From Flavobacterium branchiarum (GTDB taxonomy: Bacteria > Bacteroidota > Bacteroidia > Flavobacteriales > Flavobacteriaceae): DNA of 64,000 nucleotides. The notes beneath the pieces were generated by a model. The model was given only the letters and a program-made list of their open reading frames with translations. It was not told where the DNA came from and searched no databases. Shown piece by piece: positions 17,877-25,705 of this stretch. Location: positions 186,001 to 250,000 of the forward strand of contig NZ_JAUFQQ010000005.1 in NCBI RefSeq assembly GCF_030409845.1, read 5' to 3'. The translations under genes and the position numbers were made by a program. How positions within the stretch are numbered: the stretch's first letter is position 1; the number at the start of each line of letters is the position of its first letter.

Positions 17877-18827
17877 ATGAAAGTATTAGCAAATGACGGA
17901 ATTTCTAAAAGTGGAATTCTAGCTTTAGAAAAAGGTGGATTTGAAGTTATAACTACAAAAGTAGCACAAGAACAAGTGGCTAATTTTGTAAACGAAAACA
18001 ATGTAGACGTAGTTTTAGTACGTAGCGCTACTAAAGTTCGTAAAGATATTATCGATGCTTGCCCTGGATTAAAAATTATTGGTCGTGGTGGTGTTGGTAT
18101 GGATAATATTGATGTTGACTATGCAAAAAGCAAAGGGATTCATGTAATTAATACTCCTGCTTCATCATCTGAATCAGTGGCCGAATTAGTTTTTGGACAC
18201 TTGTTTAATGGAGTTCGTTTTTTACACGATTCTAACAGAAACATGCCTCTTGAAGGAGATACAAACTTTGATGGTTTGAAAAAAGCATATGCAAACGGAA
18301 CGGAATTAAGAGGAAAAACTCTTGGTATTGTTGGTATTGGCCGTATTGGTCAAGCTACTGCAAAAATGGCTTTAGGATTAGGAATGAAAGTTATCGCTGC
18401 AGATAGTTTTATTCCAACAGTAGATGTAAAAGTAGAATTCTTTGACGGACAATCAATAACTACAACTATCGTTTCACAATCATTAGAGTCTTTATTTAAA
18501 GAATCTGATTTTATTACATTACACGTTCCTGCTCAAAATGGTTACATCATTGGAGAGAAAGAATTGGCAATCATGAAAGATGGCGTTGGTATTGTAAACT
18601 GTGCTCGTGGTGGTGTTATCGATGAAGTTGCTTTGGTAAAAGCATTAGACAGCGGAAAAGTATCTTTTGCTGGATTAGATGTTTTTGAAAGCGAACCAAA
18701 ACCAGAAATGGCTATTTTAATGCATACAAAAATTTCATTGACTCCACATATTGGTGCAGCAACTGGAGAAGCACAAGACAGAATTGGTACAGAATTAGCA
18801 CAACAAATTATTACTTTATTGAGCTAA
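17877..18827 (+). CDS. serA: D-3-phosphoglycerate dehydrogenase family (SerA, without ACT domain)
   Basis: 316-residue D-2-hydroxyacid dehydrogenase, predicted to oxidise 3-phosphoglycerate with NAD in the first step of serine synthesis. The Rossmann motif is GIVGIGRIG (150-158); catalytic residues sit in CARGGVIDE (Arg) and TPHIGAAT (His). It ends after the catalytic fold, so the ACT regulatory domain of longer SerA proteins is absent. Position after serC supports the specific assignment over other 2-hydroxyacid dehydrogenases. A strong terminator follows. Confidence 0.9.
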   Translation: MKVLANDGISKSGILALEKGGFEVITTKVAQEQVANFVNENNVDVVLVRSATKVRKDIIDACPGLKIIGRGGVGMDNIDVDYAKSKGIHVINTPASSSESVAELVFGHLFNGVRFLHDSNRNMPLEGDTNFDGLKKAYANGTELRGKTLGIVGIGRIGQATAKMALGLGMKVIAADSFIPTVDVKVEFFDGQSITTTIVSQSLESLFKESDFITLHVPAQNGYIIGEKELAIMKDGVGIVNCARGGVIDEVALVKALDSGKVSFAGLDVFESEPKPEMAILMHTKISLTPHIGAATGEAQDRIGTELAQQIITLLS

Positions 18828-18848
18828 TCAACTATAATTAAATTACTT

Positions 18849-18893
18849 GAAAGGGATTTATTAACATCGTTTAATAAATCCCTTTCTTTTTTT
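18849..18893 (+). terminator. Intrinsic terminator of serA
   Basis: Perfect 16-bp stem from GAAAGGGATTTATTAA (18849-18864) and its complement (18871-18886), 6-nt loop, then seven T. Confidence 0.9.
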
Positions 18894-18896
18894 CAT

Positions 18897-18904
18897 TAAA
18901 TTTG
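18897..18904 (+). promoter_or_regulatory. -7 element for the DUF937 gene
   Basis: TAAATTTG, a full consensus match, 28 nt before the ATG at 18932 and just after the serA terminator. No convincing -33 TTG is seen. Confidence 0.35.
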
Positions 18905-18931
18905 AGTTCTAATCTAAATCCTAAAAAAACC

Positions 18932-19489
18932 ATGTTTGAGCAATTAACACAATTAGTACAACAGTACGGAGGTAGCACTGTTGTAAACAATGCCGCTATC
19001 CCTAATGAACAAAATGAGGCTGTATTGAATGAAACAAGTAACTCTATACTTTCGGGATTACAAAAAATTGCTTCTGAAGGAGGCGTAGAACAACTTGCTG
19101 GTTTATTTCAAGGAAATTCAACTATTGATAATTCAAATCCTGTTGTACAACAATTAACACAACAGCTCACAGGAAATCTTGGTGAAAAATTTGGGTTAAG
19201 TACCGAAGCATCTAGCAGCGTTGCAAGTAGCATGATTCCTCAAATTTTAGGTTCTCTTGTAGGAAAAGCAAAAGATCCTAACGATAGTAGTTTTCAAATA
19301 TCAGACCTTATCAGTGCTATTTCAGGAAACGGAGGGCAGGCATCTGGAATAATGGAAACCATTAATAAGTACGGAATGCAATTTGGCTTAGACCAAAATG
19401 GAGATGGAAAAGTAGATATTAGCGACGCAATGGAAGCAACCAAAAGTGGTGGTATCGGAGGATTATTAGGGAAACTATTTGGGAAATAG
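18932..19489 (+). CDS. DUF937 family protein with an EF-hand-like loop
   Basis: 185 residues from the ATG at 18932; the frame extends to a TTG inside the promoter element, which is rejected. The body is a repetitive helical DUF937 (YidB-like) region rich in Gln, Ser and Gly, followed by DQNGDGKVDISDAM, which fits a calcium-binding EF-hand/dockerin-type loop, and a Gly-rich tail (GGIGGLLGKLFGK). No signal peptide. Function is unknown in the family. Confidence 0.8.
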   Translation: MFEQLTQLVQQYGGSTVVNNAAIPNEQNEAVLNETSNSILSGLQKIASEGGVEQLAGLFQGNSTIDNSNPVVQQLTQQLTGNLGEKFGLSTEASSSVASSMIPQILGSLVGKAKDPNDSSFQISDLISAISGNGGQASGIMETINKYGMQFGLDQNGDGKVDISDAMEATKSGGIGGLLGKLFGK

Positions 19490-19800
19490 GCTTTCTTTAA
19501 GGGACAAAGGTCCAGAGTTGCAAAGGAACAAAAGATTTTATACTGAGAGGTTAGATTCTGAGAATCTAAGATTAAAAAAAACATTCCAAAGCTGTTTACA
19601 TAAATGTAAACAGCTTTTTTTTGACTCTGTTTCTCAAAATTTTCAGCATTTTACTCCCAATTAAAGATCTACTGCTGTGTATCTCTTCGGAAAACCTTTG
19701 CCTCTTTGTTGCTTAAAACTTAGAACCTCTCTTCAAAAACTGTTAAATAAGAAAGAGCTTCGTTGATTTTTTTGTAAATTTATATTTCAACATTTAGGTC
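19490..19800. other. Gene-free stretch after the DUF937 gene
   Basis: Holds a near-perfect palindrome TTAGATTCT-G-AGAATCTAA (19551-19569) and a strong terminator (19588-19622). Open frames on either strand here are shadows with no protein-like features. The rest is unremarkable AT-rich sequence up to the lipoprotein gene. Confidence 0.6.
19588..19622 (+). terminator. Intrinsic terminator after the DUF937 gene
   Basis: AAAGCTGTTTACAT and ATGTAAACAGCTTT form a long stem ending in a T run, 98 bp after the stop codon. Confidence 0.8.
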
Positions 19801-20232
19801 ATGAAAAACGGTATTTACATATTCCTTATTTTGTTTGTTATTGTGGCTTGCTCCACTCAAAAAACAAATGTAGCAGTTGCAAAGAAACCAGCTTCTTCGG
19901 TAAATGACACCGTTCGTATTGCAAATGATGATCTCGAATACGAAGTAATAATAATCGATAGTGGCTTTAGTACTTGGCTAGCTTCAATGGCATTACCTCG
20001 AAATTATTATTCACAATCTTATTTAGAAAACAAAAACCGACAATATGTTCAAGAATGGAATAGCAGAGTTTCACAACCGTTCCGCTACAATCCTAATCTA
20101 TACGAAATGAGAATTGATTATGACCCAACTATAAATTATGGATACGAAGTAAACTACTTAATCTATAACTACATGATTTATTTTCAAAATACTTACAAAC
20201 AAAAGCTAGCAGGATACGTCCCTTCAAGATAA
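19801..20232 (+). CDS. Small lipoprotein, probably DUF6146
   Basis: 143 residues. A short hydrophobic signal ends in the lipobox VACS (Cys17), so it is a predicted lipid-anchored envelope protein. The conserved-looking part is the aromatic-rich C-terminal half (FSTWLASMALPRNYYSQSYL ... WNSRV ... NYLIYNYMIYFQNTYK). Pairing with the DUF6787-type gene 32 bp downstream is, from memory, usual in Flavobacteriaceae and supports DUF6146. Function unknown. Confidence 0.75.
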   Translation: MKNGIYIFLILFVIVACSTQKTNVAVAKKPASSVNDTVRIANDDLEYEVIIIDSGFSTWLASMALPRNYYSQSYLENKNRQYVQEWNSRVSQPFRYNPNLYEMRIDYDPTINYGYEVNYLIYNYMIYFQNTYKQKLAGYVPSR

Positions 20233-20238
20233 TGTTGC

Positions 20239-20246
20239 TATATTTG
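20239..20246 (+). promoter_or_regulatory. -7 element for the DUF6787-type gene
   Basis: TATATTTG, a perfect match, 19 nt before the ATG at 20265. No TTG at -33 is visible. Confidence 0.35.
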
Positions 20247-20264
20247 TAATCATTATAAATTAAA

Positions 20265-20567
20265 ATGAATAAATTAAAACAACGTTGGGGAATTACTTCT
20301 AATTTTCAACTCACCATCATATTTATTGTATTTGCTATAACCGGTTCTTCATCGGCTTGGTTGTCACACCCTTTCTGTGTTTTACTAGGAATTACCAAAG
20401 AAGATTTTGGTTTTTGGTTTACACTTATCCGATTAATAATTATTTTTCCTATCTATCAAGTACTGCTTGTAGCAATTGGAGCTGTATTTGGTCAATTCCG
20501 CTTTTTCTGGAACTTCGAGAAAAAAATGCTTAAAAATATGGGACTAGGATTTATGTTTAAAGAATAA
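20265..20567 (+). CDS. Small membrane protein, DUF6787 type
   Basis: 100 residues: a short basic start (MNKLKQRWGI), two membrane segments (about 16-40 and 52-76), and a basic amphipathic tail (FFWNFEKKMLKNMG). It follows the DUF6146-type lipoprotein gene closely and has its own TATATTTG element. Family name is from memory; function unknown. Confidence 0.75.
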   Translation: MNKLKQRWGITSNFQLTIIFIVFAITGSSSAWLSHPFCVLLGITKEDFGFWFTLIRLIIIFPIYQVLLVAIGAVFGQFRFFWNFEKKMLKNMGLGFMFKE

Positions 20568-20587
20568 TCCGCTGGCTGTAATTATTT

Positions 20588-20743
20588 TAACACATAGTTC
20601 CGATAGCTATCGGAACATAGCTTAAAAAAGACGTTTCACTTAAAATAAAGCACATAAGCTATGCGAAAAAAATATTTTTCTTAAATCATCTTTAATTCTC
20701 AATTCTATTCCAATAGCTACAAGAACTATGTTTCTATGTGTTA
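20588..20743 (+). repeat. Dispersed 150-bp element with terminal inverted repeats, copy A
   Basis: Bounded by TAACACATAG and CTATGTGTTA. The left side contains the palindrome TTCCGATAGCTATCGGAA; the core GACGTTTCACTTAAAATAAA (20630-20649) continues into CACATAAGCTATG. The same element lies in opposite orientation at 34939-35089. No coding capacity: MITE- or REP-like. Confidence 0.75.
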
Positions 20744-20767
20744 AATGCTATTTTTACGACCAACAAG

Positions 20768-21082
20768 TTAAAGAATAGTATCTTTATTTATCGTCTTATC
20801 TTTCTTTTGGATAAAATAAGTATAGAACCAAGTTAAGGTAAACGATGGAATTATATCTGTAAACGGAAGAATCTCTTCAACAAAAGTTAAAATACCCGCT
20901 ACCTTCCCTACACGCCCTTTATACATATAAGTCATTAAGAAACCTGCCAAAGGAGCCCAAACAACATCGGTAAAATCTCCTATAAACGGAATTGCAAAGG
21001 AAAGCATTCCGATACCATCAAAAAGCAATCCTAGCAATAGTTTCTTTATTTTCTCGTCTTTCACAACTGTATTTTCATTCAT
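20768..21082 (-). CDS. Conserved small membrane protein of unknown function
   Basis: 104 residues from the ATG at 21082. The longer frame opens with a TTG at 21115, but that TTG lies inside a TATATTTG promoter element, which fixes the start downstream. Two or three hydrophobic segments with the pattern FIGDFTDVVWAPLAGFL and ILTFVEEILPFTDIIPSFT suggest a polytopic inner-membrane protein with internal repeats of a D-D/I-P motif. I do not recognise the family with certainty. Confidence 0.75.
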   Translation of the reverse strand: MNENTVVKDEKIKKLLLGLLFDGIGMLSFAIPFIGDFTDVVWAPLAGFLMTYMYKGRVGKVAGILTFVEEILPFTDIIPSFTLTWFYTYFIQKKDKTINKDTIL

Positions 21083-21112
21083 TATACTATCTATTAAAAT
21101 CGGAGTTACTAT

Positions 21113-21145
21113 CAAATATAATTCATTTTAAATTTATTTTTCAAA
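21113..21145 (-). promoter_or_regulatory. Promoter for the 104-residue membrane protein gene
   Basis: Minus strand: TTTG (21145-21142), 21 nt, TATATTTG (21120-21113). Both elements and spacing match the Flavobacterium consensus, and the element decides the start codon of the gene. Confidence 0.6.
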
Positions 21146-21249
21146 GTAACCCCATTAATTCTATAACTGTTAATCAAATTTCATTCCTATTTTTTTACTT
21201 CAGGCGTAGCCATCTCACTTTTCACTTTGTCACAATTCACAGTTACAGT

Positions 21250-21274
21250 GTCATCCTGAGCGGAGTCGAAGGAC
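21250..21274 (+). repeat. Dispersed repeat of the CATCCTGAGCGGAGTCGAAGGA type
   Basis: A 25-bp sequence whose ends (GTC-TCCT and AGGAC) can pair. Near-identical repeats are widespread in bacterial genomes. A diverged relative (CATCCTGACAAAGGAAGGAT) forms the loop of the RNA-like motif at 17722-17741. Confidence 0.6.
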
Positions 21275-21380
21275 AATTCACTTTTTACTTTTTACTTTTA
21301 CAAAAAATGTTCCTAAAATTCTGTTATAACACATTTTTATATCGGTAGAATCTTTGTTTCTTTGTAAAAACAGTTTCATA

Positions 21381-22043
21381 ATGATACAGGCAAAAAATAT
21401 ACATAAATTCTACGATCAACTTGAAGTTTTAAAAGGAGTTGATTTACATATTAAAAAAGGAGAAATTGTTTCGATTGTTGGTGCTTCTGGAGCAGGTAAA
21501 ACAACCTTACTTCAAATCCTAGGCACGCTTGATAAACCTTCTGCAGATAAATCTACTTCACTAGTTATAAACAATGAGAACATTCTGAATTTAAGTGATA
21601 AAGCCCTATCTAAATTCAGAAACTTAAACCTAGGATTCATTTTTCAATTTCACCAGTTGCTACCTGAATTTACAGCACTAGAAAACGTTTGTATTCCTGC
21701 TTATATCGCTGGTAAAAAGCCTTCTGAAACCGAAGCCGAAGCTAAGAAATTATTAGAATACTTAGGGTTATCTCACCGAATCAATCATAAACCCAATGAA
21801 CTTTCGGGTGGAGAGCAACAACGTGTTGCCGTTGCAAGAGCCTTAATCAATAAACCCGATGTTATTTTTGCCGATGAGCCTTCTGGAAATCTAGATACCC
21901 ATTCGGCAGAAAATTTACACCAATTGTTTTTTCAACTTCGTGATGAATTTGGACAAACCTTTGTAATAGTAACTCACAATGAGGAACTAGCCAATATGGC
22001 CGACAGAAAACTCGTAATGGTCGATGGCTTAATTAGTAATTAG
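21381..22043 (+). CDS. LolD-like ABC transporter ATP-binding protein
   Basis: 220 residues from the ATG at 21381 (the frame's TTG at 21354 is rejected). Walker A is GASGAGKTT, the ABC signature is [15 protein letters not shown], Walker B is [12 protein letters not shown] and the H-loop is VTHNEE. The close match to the LolD/MacB class predicts a partner membrane protein that extracts lipoproteins or exports peptides, but no permease gene is adjacent. A minus-strand RNA-like motif follows the stop. Confidence 0.9.
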   Translation: MIQAKNIHKFYDQLEVLKGVDLHIKKGEIVSIVGASGAGKTTLLQILGTLDKPSADKSTSLVINNENILNLSDKALSKFRNLNLGFIFQFHQLLPEFTALENVCIPAYIAGKKPSETEAEAKKLLEYLGLSHRINHKPNELSGGEQQRVAVARALINKPDVIFADEPSGNLDTHSAENLHQLFFQLRDEFGQTFVIVTHNEELANMADRKLVMVDGLISN

Positions 22044-22050
22044 AAGCTTC

Positions 22051-22121
22051 TTCCTGCTATTCACTTGTATCTTTTTGTTTTTAAAGAAAAAACAAAAAAG
22101 GATACCGTTTCTATCAGGGCT
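22051..22121 (-). ncRNA. Structured-RNA-like motif, copy 2
   Basis: Read on the minus strand it begins TAGCCCTGATAGAAACGG and ends AAGTGAATAGCAGG, with ATCCTTTTTGTTTTT pairing with AAAAACAAAAAGAT between. It shares all terminal blocks with copy 1 at 17688-17767 but has a different loop. It occupies the gap between the LolD-like gene and the TIGR02757 gene, antisense to both. Confidence 0.45.
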
Positions 22122-22160
22122 AGACTTTACGTATTTCAAGAACATACTTGCACATCAATC

Positions 22161-22925
22161 ATGACCCAAACAGAACTCAAAGAATTCCTTGACGAAAAAG
22201 TCACTCAATACAACAATCAAGATTTTATTGAAAGTGACCCCGTACAGATTCCGCATTTATTTACTCAAAAAGAAGATATCGAAATTGCAGGATTCCTTAG
22301 TGCCACAATTGCTTGGGGAAATCGCAAAATGATTATTAAAAACTCACATCAAATGATGGAATTAATGGGAAACACTCCCTACGATTTTATCATGAGTCAT
22401 ACCGATGAAGACATAGCAAGATTAGAAAATTTTGTGCATCGTACCTTCAACGGAAAAGACTTTGGAAGTTTTATAAAAGGATTACAACACATTTATAAAA
22501 ATCATGGTGGTCTCGAAGCTATCTTCGCCAAAAACCAAGAAGAAAACAGTTTACAAAAGAGCATTCACGAATTCAAAAAAGCATTCTTTGAAATAGATCA
22601 TTTACAAAGAACTCAAAAGCATATCTCAGATCCATTAAATAATTCGGCTGCAAAACGAATCAATATGTACCTCCGCTGGATGGTTCGTCAAGACAACAAA
22701 GGAGTCGATTTAGGAATATGGAAAACTATTTCTACCGCATCCCTATCCTGCCCTTTAGATGTACATTCCGGAAACGTGGCTAGAAAGCTAGGTATTCTGA
22801 ACCGAAAACAAAACGATGGTAAAGCTTTGGCTGAACTAGACAAAAAACTTCGAGGAATGGATCCTAAAGACCCCGTAAAGTATGATTTTGCTTTGTTTGG
22901 ACTGGGTGTCTTCGAAGGATTTTAA
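22161..22925 (+). CDS. TIGR02757 (DUF2400) family protein
   Basis: 254 residues from the ATG at 22161; the frame's upstream TTG extension passes through the RNA-like motif and is rejected. Recognised by AGFLSATIAWGNRKMI, RINMYLRWMVR and CPLDVHSGNVARKLG, the conserved blocks of this helical family, which has been compared with HhH-type DNA glycosylases though no activity is established. It ends at a terminator. Confidence 0.85.
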   Translation: MTQTELKEFLDEKVTQYNNQDFIESDPVQIPHLFTQKEDIEIAGFLSATIAWGNRKMIIKNSHQMMELMGNTPYDFIMSHTDEDIARLENFVHRTFNGKDFGSFIKGLQHIYKNHGGLEAIFAKNQEENSLQKSIHEFKKAFFEIDHLQRTQKHISDPLNNSAAKRINMYLRWMVRQDNKGVDLGIWKTISTASLSCPLDVHSGNVARKLGILNRKQNDGKALAELDKKLRGMDPKDPVKYDFALFGLGVFEGF

Positions 22926-22950
22926 TCTGCTTAATTATATCATAAATAGT

Positions 22951-22988
22951 AATCCCTTAAATAAATTCAATTACTTAAGGGATTTTTT
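22951..22988 (+). terminator. Intrinsic terminator of the TIGR02757 gene
   Basis: AATCCCTTAA (22951-22960) pairs with TTAAGGGATT (22975-22984), followed by a T run; it lies in the 74-bp gap between convergent genes. Confidence 0.75.
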
Positions 22989-22999
22989 ATTTACACTAG

Positions 23000-24466
23000 T
23001 TATTTTACTTTCTCAACCACTGCAACTTTTGTGCTCAGCTTATCTCTAGTTAGGATTACAGAACTTAATTTTCCATCGCTGAAACCAAATTTTAATACAT
23101 TAGGATAATCTACAATTCTAAATGATCCGTCTTTTAGATAAAGTAATTCATTTTTATTTTTTCCTTTAAAAAAATCCAAAAGCTGAGATTCAACATAAAG
23201 ACGATTATTCTTTGCTATTATTTTAGTCTCCATTCCATGCCCATAAAGAAAGTCATCATAAGTTCCTATAAGCTTTCCTTTTAAAGATAATGGTATCTCC
23301 TGAACATCTTCAGTAACTCTTTTATTCCAATCCATCAATGTAAGGATTTTTTCTCTGGTACTATTCATCACAGGAAAACGATTTGGTTTCTCTCCATTGG
23401 CAAGATATACAAGACCGTTACCATCTGTCATAGTAGCAAGAACATTACCTCCAACTCCTGTATTAGATCCATTACATGAAAACCAATCATAATTGTTATA
23501 ACCAAAAGTCTTTTGCCATCCGTAACTCCAGCCTCCAACAGCATTTTTTAAAGCTGTTACTGCAGTTACTTTTTCTGCAATACTATGAGAAATGACTTTG
23601 TTATTTTTATTACGTAAAGCATTTTGTATCTCAATAGCAAGTATCGCCAAATCTGTTGGTGTTGACCACATTCCTGATGCGCCTACTTGTGGTGTAATTG
23701 GTAAGCCCGATCTAATAACTTTTCCATTCTCATCATGAACAAGAGCAACGTTTGATGGAAAACCATTTTCATTAGGTTGTATCATCGTTGTATTCTTCAT
23801 ATTTAGAGGTGAAAAAATGTACTCTTGCGCAAGTACTCCAATAGGTTTATTAAAAATATCTTCCAATGCCATTTGAACAATTACATATCCACCACCACTA
23901 TATTCCCAATCTGTTCCAGGAGTAAACAAGAAATCAATTTCTTTATCATATCGTGGTATTTGCCCTAAAAGACTTTGTTTTATTGTTGGAATTGTATCTC
24001 CTTCATAATAGTCAGCAAATCCTCCCTGAGTTGTACCTGCAGTATGATTCAAAAATTGTTTCCAAGTTGGGCTATTATTTTCCGTAAACTTACTTTTAGG
24101 CAAATGCCAACGTTTTAGCTGTTTGTCTATTGGCTCATCTAAATTAATCAATCCTTTCTCTTCAAGCATATAGCAAAGGAGTGCCGTGATTGGTTTTGAA
24201 ATTGATGCCGTAGAAAAAGCCGTGTTTGCATCTATCTTTTCTTTTGAATCGATCGACTTAACACCAAATTGGTTTGAGTACACAACTTTATAATTTTCAA
24301 AAACAACAAGGCTAAATCCTGCTAGTTTATGTTTTTCTAATTGTTTTTCAATTTTCAAACTGTCAGTAAGAAAACTATAGTCTCTTTTGCTTATTAATAC
24401 TTTATTGCTTGTTTGGCAGCTCGAAATTAGTATTGCAAAAATTAATAAATAGATAGTATTTTTCAT
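23000..24466 (-). CDS. Lipid-anchored serine hydrolase, beta-lactamase/PBP4* class C fold
   Basis: 488 residues. The lipobox ISSC (Cys17) predicts an envelope lipoprotein. The SxxK motif is SISK (88-91), and EYSGGGY is the Tyr motif of class C-like hydrolases. A domain of about 100 residues follows the catalytic fold (DVQEIPLSLKGKLIGTYDDF ... ), a lipocalin-like tail common in such proteins. It could hydrolyse D-amino-acid peptides or esters; beta-lactam resistance is not implied. It follows another hydrolase of the same superfamily by 26-85 bp, suggesting one operon with the AraC regulator upstream. Confidence 0.85.
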   Translation of the reverse strand: MKNTIYLLIFAILISSCQTSNKVLISKRDYSFLTDSLKIEKQLEKHKLAGFSLVVFENYKVVYSNQFGVKSIDSKEKIDANTAFSTASISKPITALLCYMLEEKGLINLDEPIDKQLKRWHLPKSKFTENNSPTWKQFLNHTAGTTQGGFADYYEGDTIPTIKQSLLGQIPRYDKEIDFLFTPGTDWEYSGGGYVIVQMALEDIFNKPIGVLAQEYIFSPLNMKNTTMIQPNENGFPSNVALVHDENGKVIRSGLPITPQVGASGMWSTPTDLAILAIEIQNALRNKNNKVISHSIAEKVTAVTALKNAVGGWSYGWQKTFGYNNYDWFSCNGSNTGVGGNVLATMTDGNGLVYLANGEKPNRFPVMNSTREKILTLMDWNKRVTEDVQEIPLSLKGKLIGTYDDFLYGHGMETKIIAKNNRLYVESQLLDFFKGKNKNELLYLKDGSFRIVDYPNVLKFGFSDGKLSSVILTRDKLSTKVAVVEKVK

Positions 24467-24492
24467 GATATCGTGATTTAGATGTTAAAAAA

Positions 24493-25551
24493 TTATTTTA
24501 AGATTGTATCGTAAATTTCATTCAACAGATCCTGTCTCATTTTAAAATTCCTTTGATCCAGAAGTATTATAATTCCCCAGTTTTTTGCCCTGTTGTAGCA
24601 TATAATAGAAGATTGCCCCATAGAATCTCCCGATTTCATATAAATTGTATTTTTATCGTCTGTATCCATGTTTAAACCTAATCCCATTTCTCTTTTTTCA
24701 TCTTTATAGAAGATCTTTTCTGTAATTATAGCAGCCTTACCTACTTTAGTTTCTTTGTTTAAAACTGCTTTTAGATAAGTAACCATATCAGAAGCATCCG
24801 ATTTTACCAATCCTGCTGGGGCCATTATATTCCATTTAAAGAATTCCTGAATACCACCCTCTGGATTATGAGCAGTTGTTCTGTTTTTTACATCAAAATC
24901 TTTAGTTAATGTATTTTTCATCTGTAATGGCTTTATTATTTTGGCTCTGATAATTTCATCATAACTCTTACCATACACATTTTCTAAGATTTGTCCGAGT
25001 AAAGTATATCCAATTGTAGAATAACGAAATTTGCCATAATCAATAAGTTCACTGCAGTTATTAACTATCGTAGACAACGTTTCTTGAGTTACACCACTTA
25101 CAGGCTGTTGTGGATTTAGTTCTATTAATTTTCCAAAATCTATATCCGGTAACCCTGATTGATGCGATGCCAGATCAGAAATTTTTATTTTGTGTTTAAG
25201 GTTTTCATGTAATACATACTCCTTAGGAAGATAGTTATCGATATAATCATCTACTTTTAATTTCTTATCGATAACTGCTTGTGCAATTAAATTTGAAGTT
25301 AAAATTTTAGTGATTGATGCAATTTCGAAAATGGAATTCTTATCAATTTTAGTTTGACTTTCCGCATTCAAATTACCGTAGGCAGTATAATACTCTTCAT
25401 TATTTTTTACAAAACCAACGCTAATGCCTACGTTAGGATTTTTCTTGTAATTATCCTTTACTATTGAATCAATCTTTTTAGAGATATCTTGTCCAAATGA
25501 AAGGTTACTTACTAATAATAATGCTGCTAAAAATTTTAATGAAGTTTTCAT
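24493..25551 (-). CDS. Secreted serine hydrolase, beta-lactamase superfamily
   Basis: 352 residues from the ATG at 25551, which starts a signal peptide (MKTSLKFLAALLLVSNLSFGQ); the longer frame opens at an unsupported TTG. SxxK is SITK (79-82) and the Tyr motif is YSTIGY rather than the common YSN. The family includes D-aminopeptidases, esterases and PBP-like proteins; substrate unknown. It lies 154 bp downstream of a membrane-bound AraC regulator. The gap contains repeated GTACGAGTA sites. Confidence 0.85.
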   Translation of the reverse strand: MKTSLKFLAALLLVSNLSFGQDISKKIDSIVKDNYKKNPNVGISVGFVKNNEEYYTAYGNLNAESQTKIDKNSIFEIASITKILTSNLIAQAVIDKKLKVDDYIDNYLPKEYVLHENLKHKIKISDLASHQSGLPDIDFGKLIELNPQQPVSGVTQETLSTIVNNCSELIDYGKFRYSTIGYTLLGQILENVYGKSYDEIIRAKIIKPLQMKNTLTKDFDVKNRTTAHNPEGGIQEFFKWNIMAPAGLVKSDASDMVTYLKAVLNKETKVGKAAIITEKIFYKDEKREMGLGLNMDTDDKNTIYMKSGDSMGQSSIICYNRAKNWGIIILLDQRNFKMRQDLLNEIYDTILK

Positions 25552-25628
25552 TGTATCGAGTTTTTCGGTTAGAAATTTATTTCGATACAAAGATGTGGGG
25601 GAAATTAACGTTATGCGACCGAATGAAA

Positions 25629-25689
25629 GTACTCGAACGCATTTGTTCCAAAAAAAGGGTACGAGTAGTTTTAAGAACTAGTACGAGTA
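25629..25689. promoter_or_regulatory. Candidate AraC-type operator
   Basis: GTACGAGTA occurs at 25659-25667 and 25681-25689, 22 bp apart (two helical turns), and an inverted half (AGTACTCG, 25629-25636) lies nearer the hydrolase gene. Paired direct repeats are typical AraC-family binding sites, and the regulator gene ends 17 bp away. Confidence 0.5.
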
Positions 25690-25705
25690 ATTACAAATCG
25701 TTATT

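Noticed and set aside
19294..19584. 96-codon minus-strand frame over the DUF937 gene
   Set aside because: It is antisense to a well-supported gene and proline-rich in the way shadow frames are.
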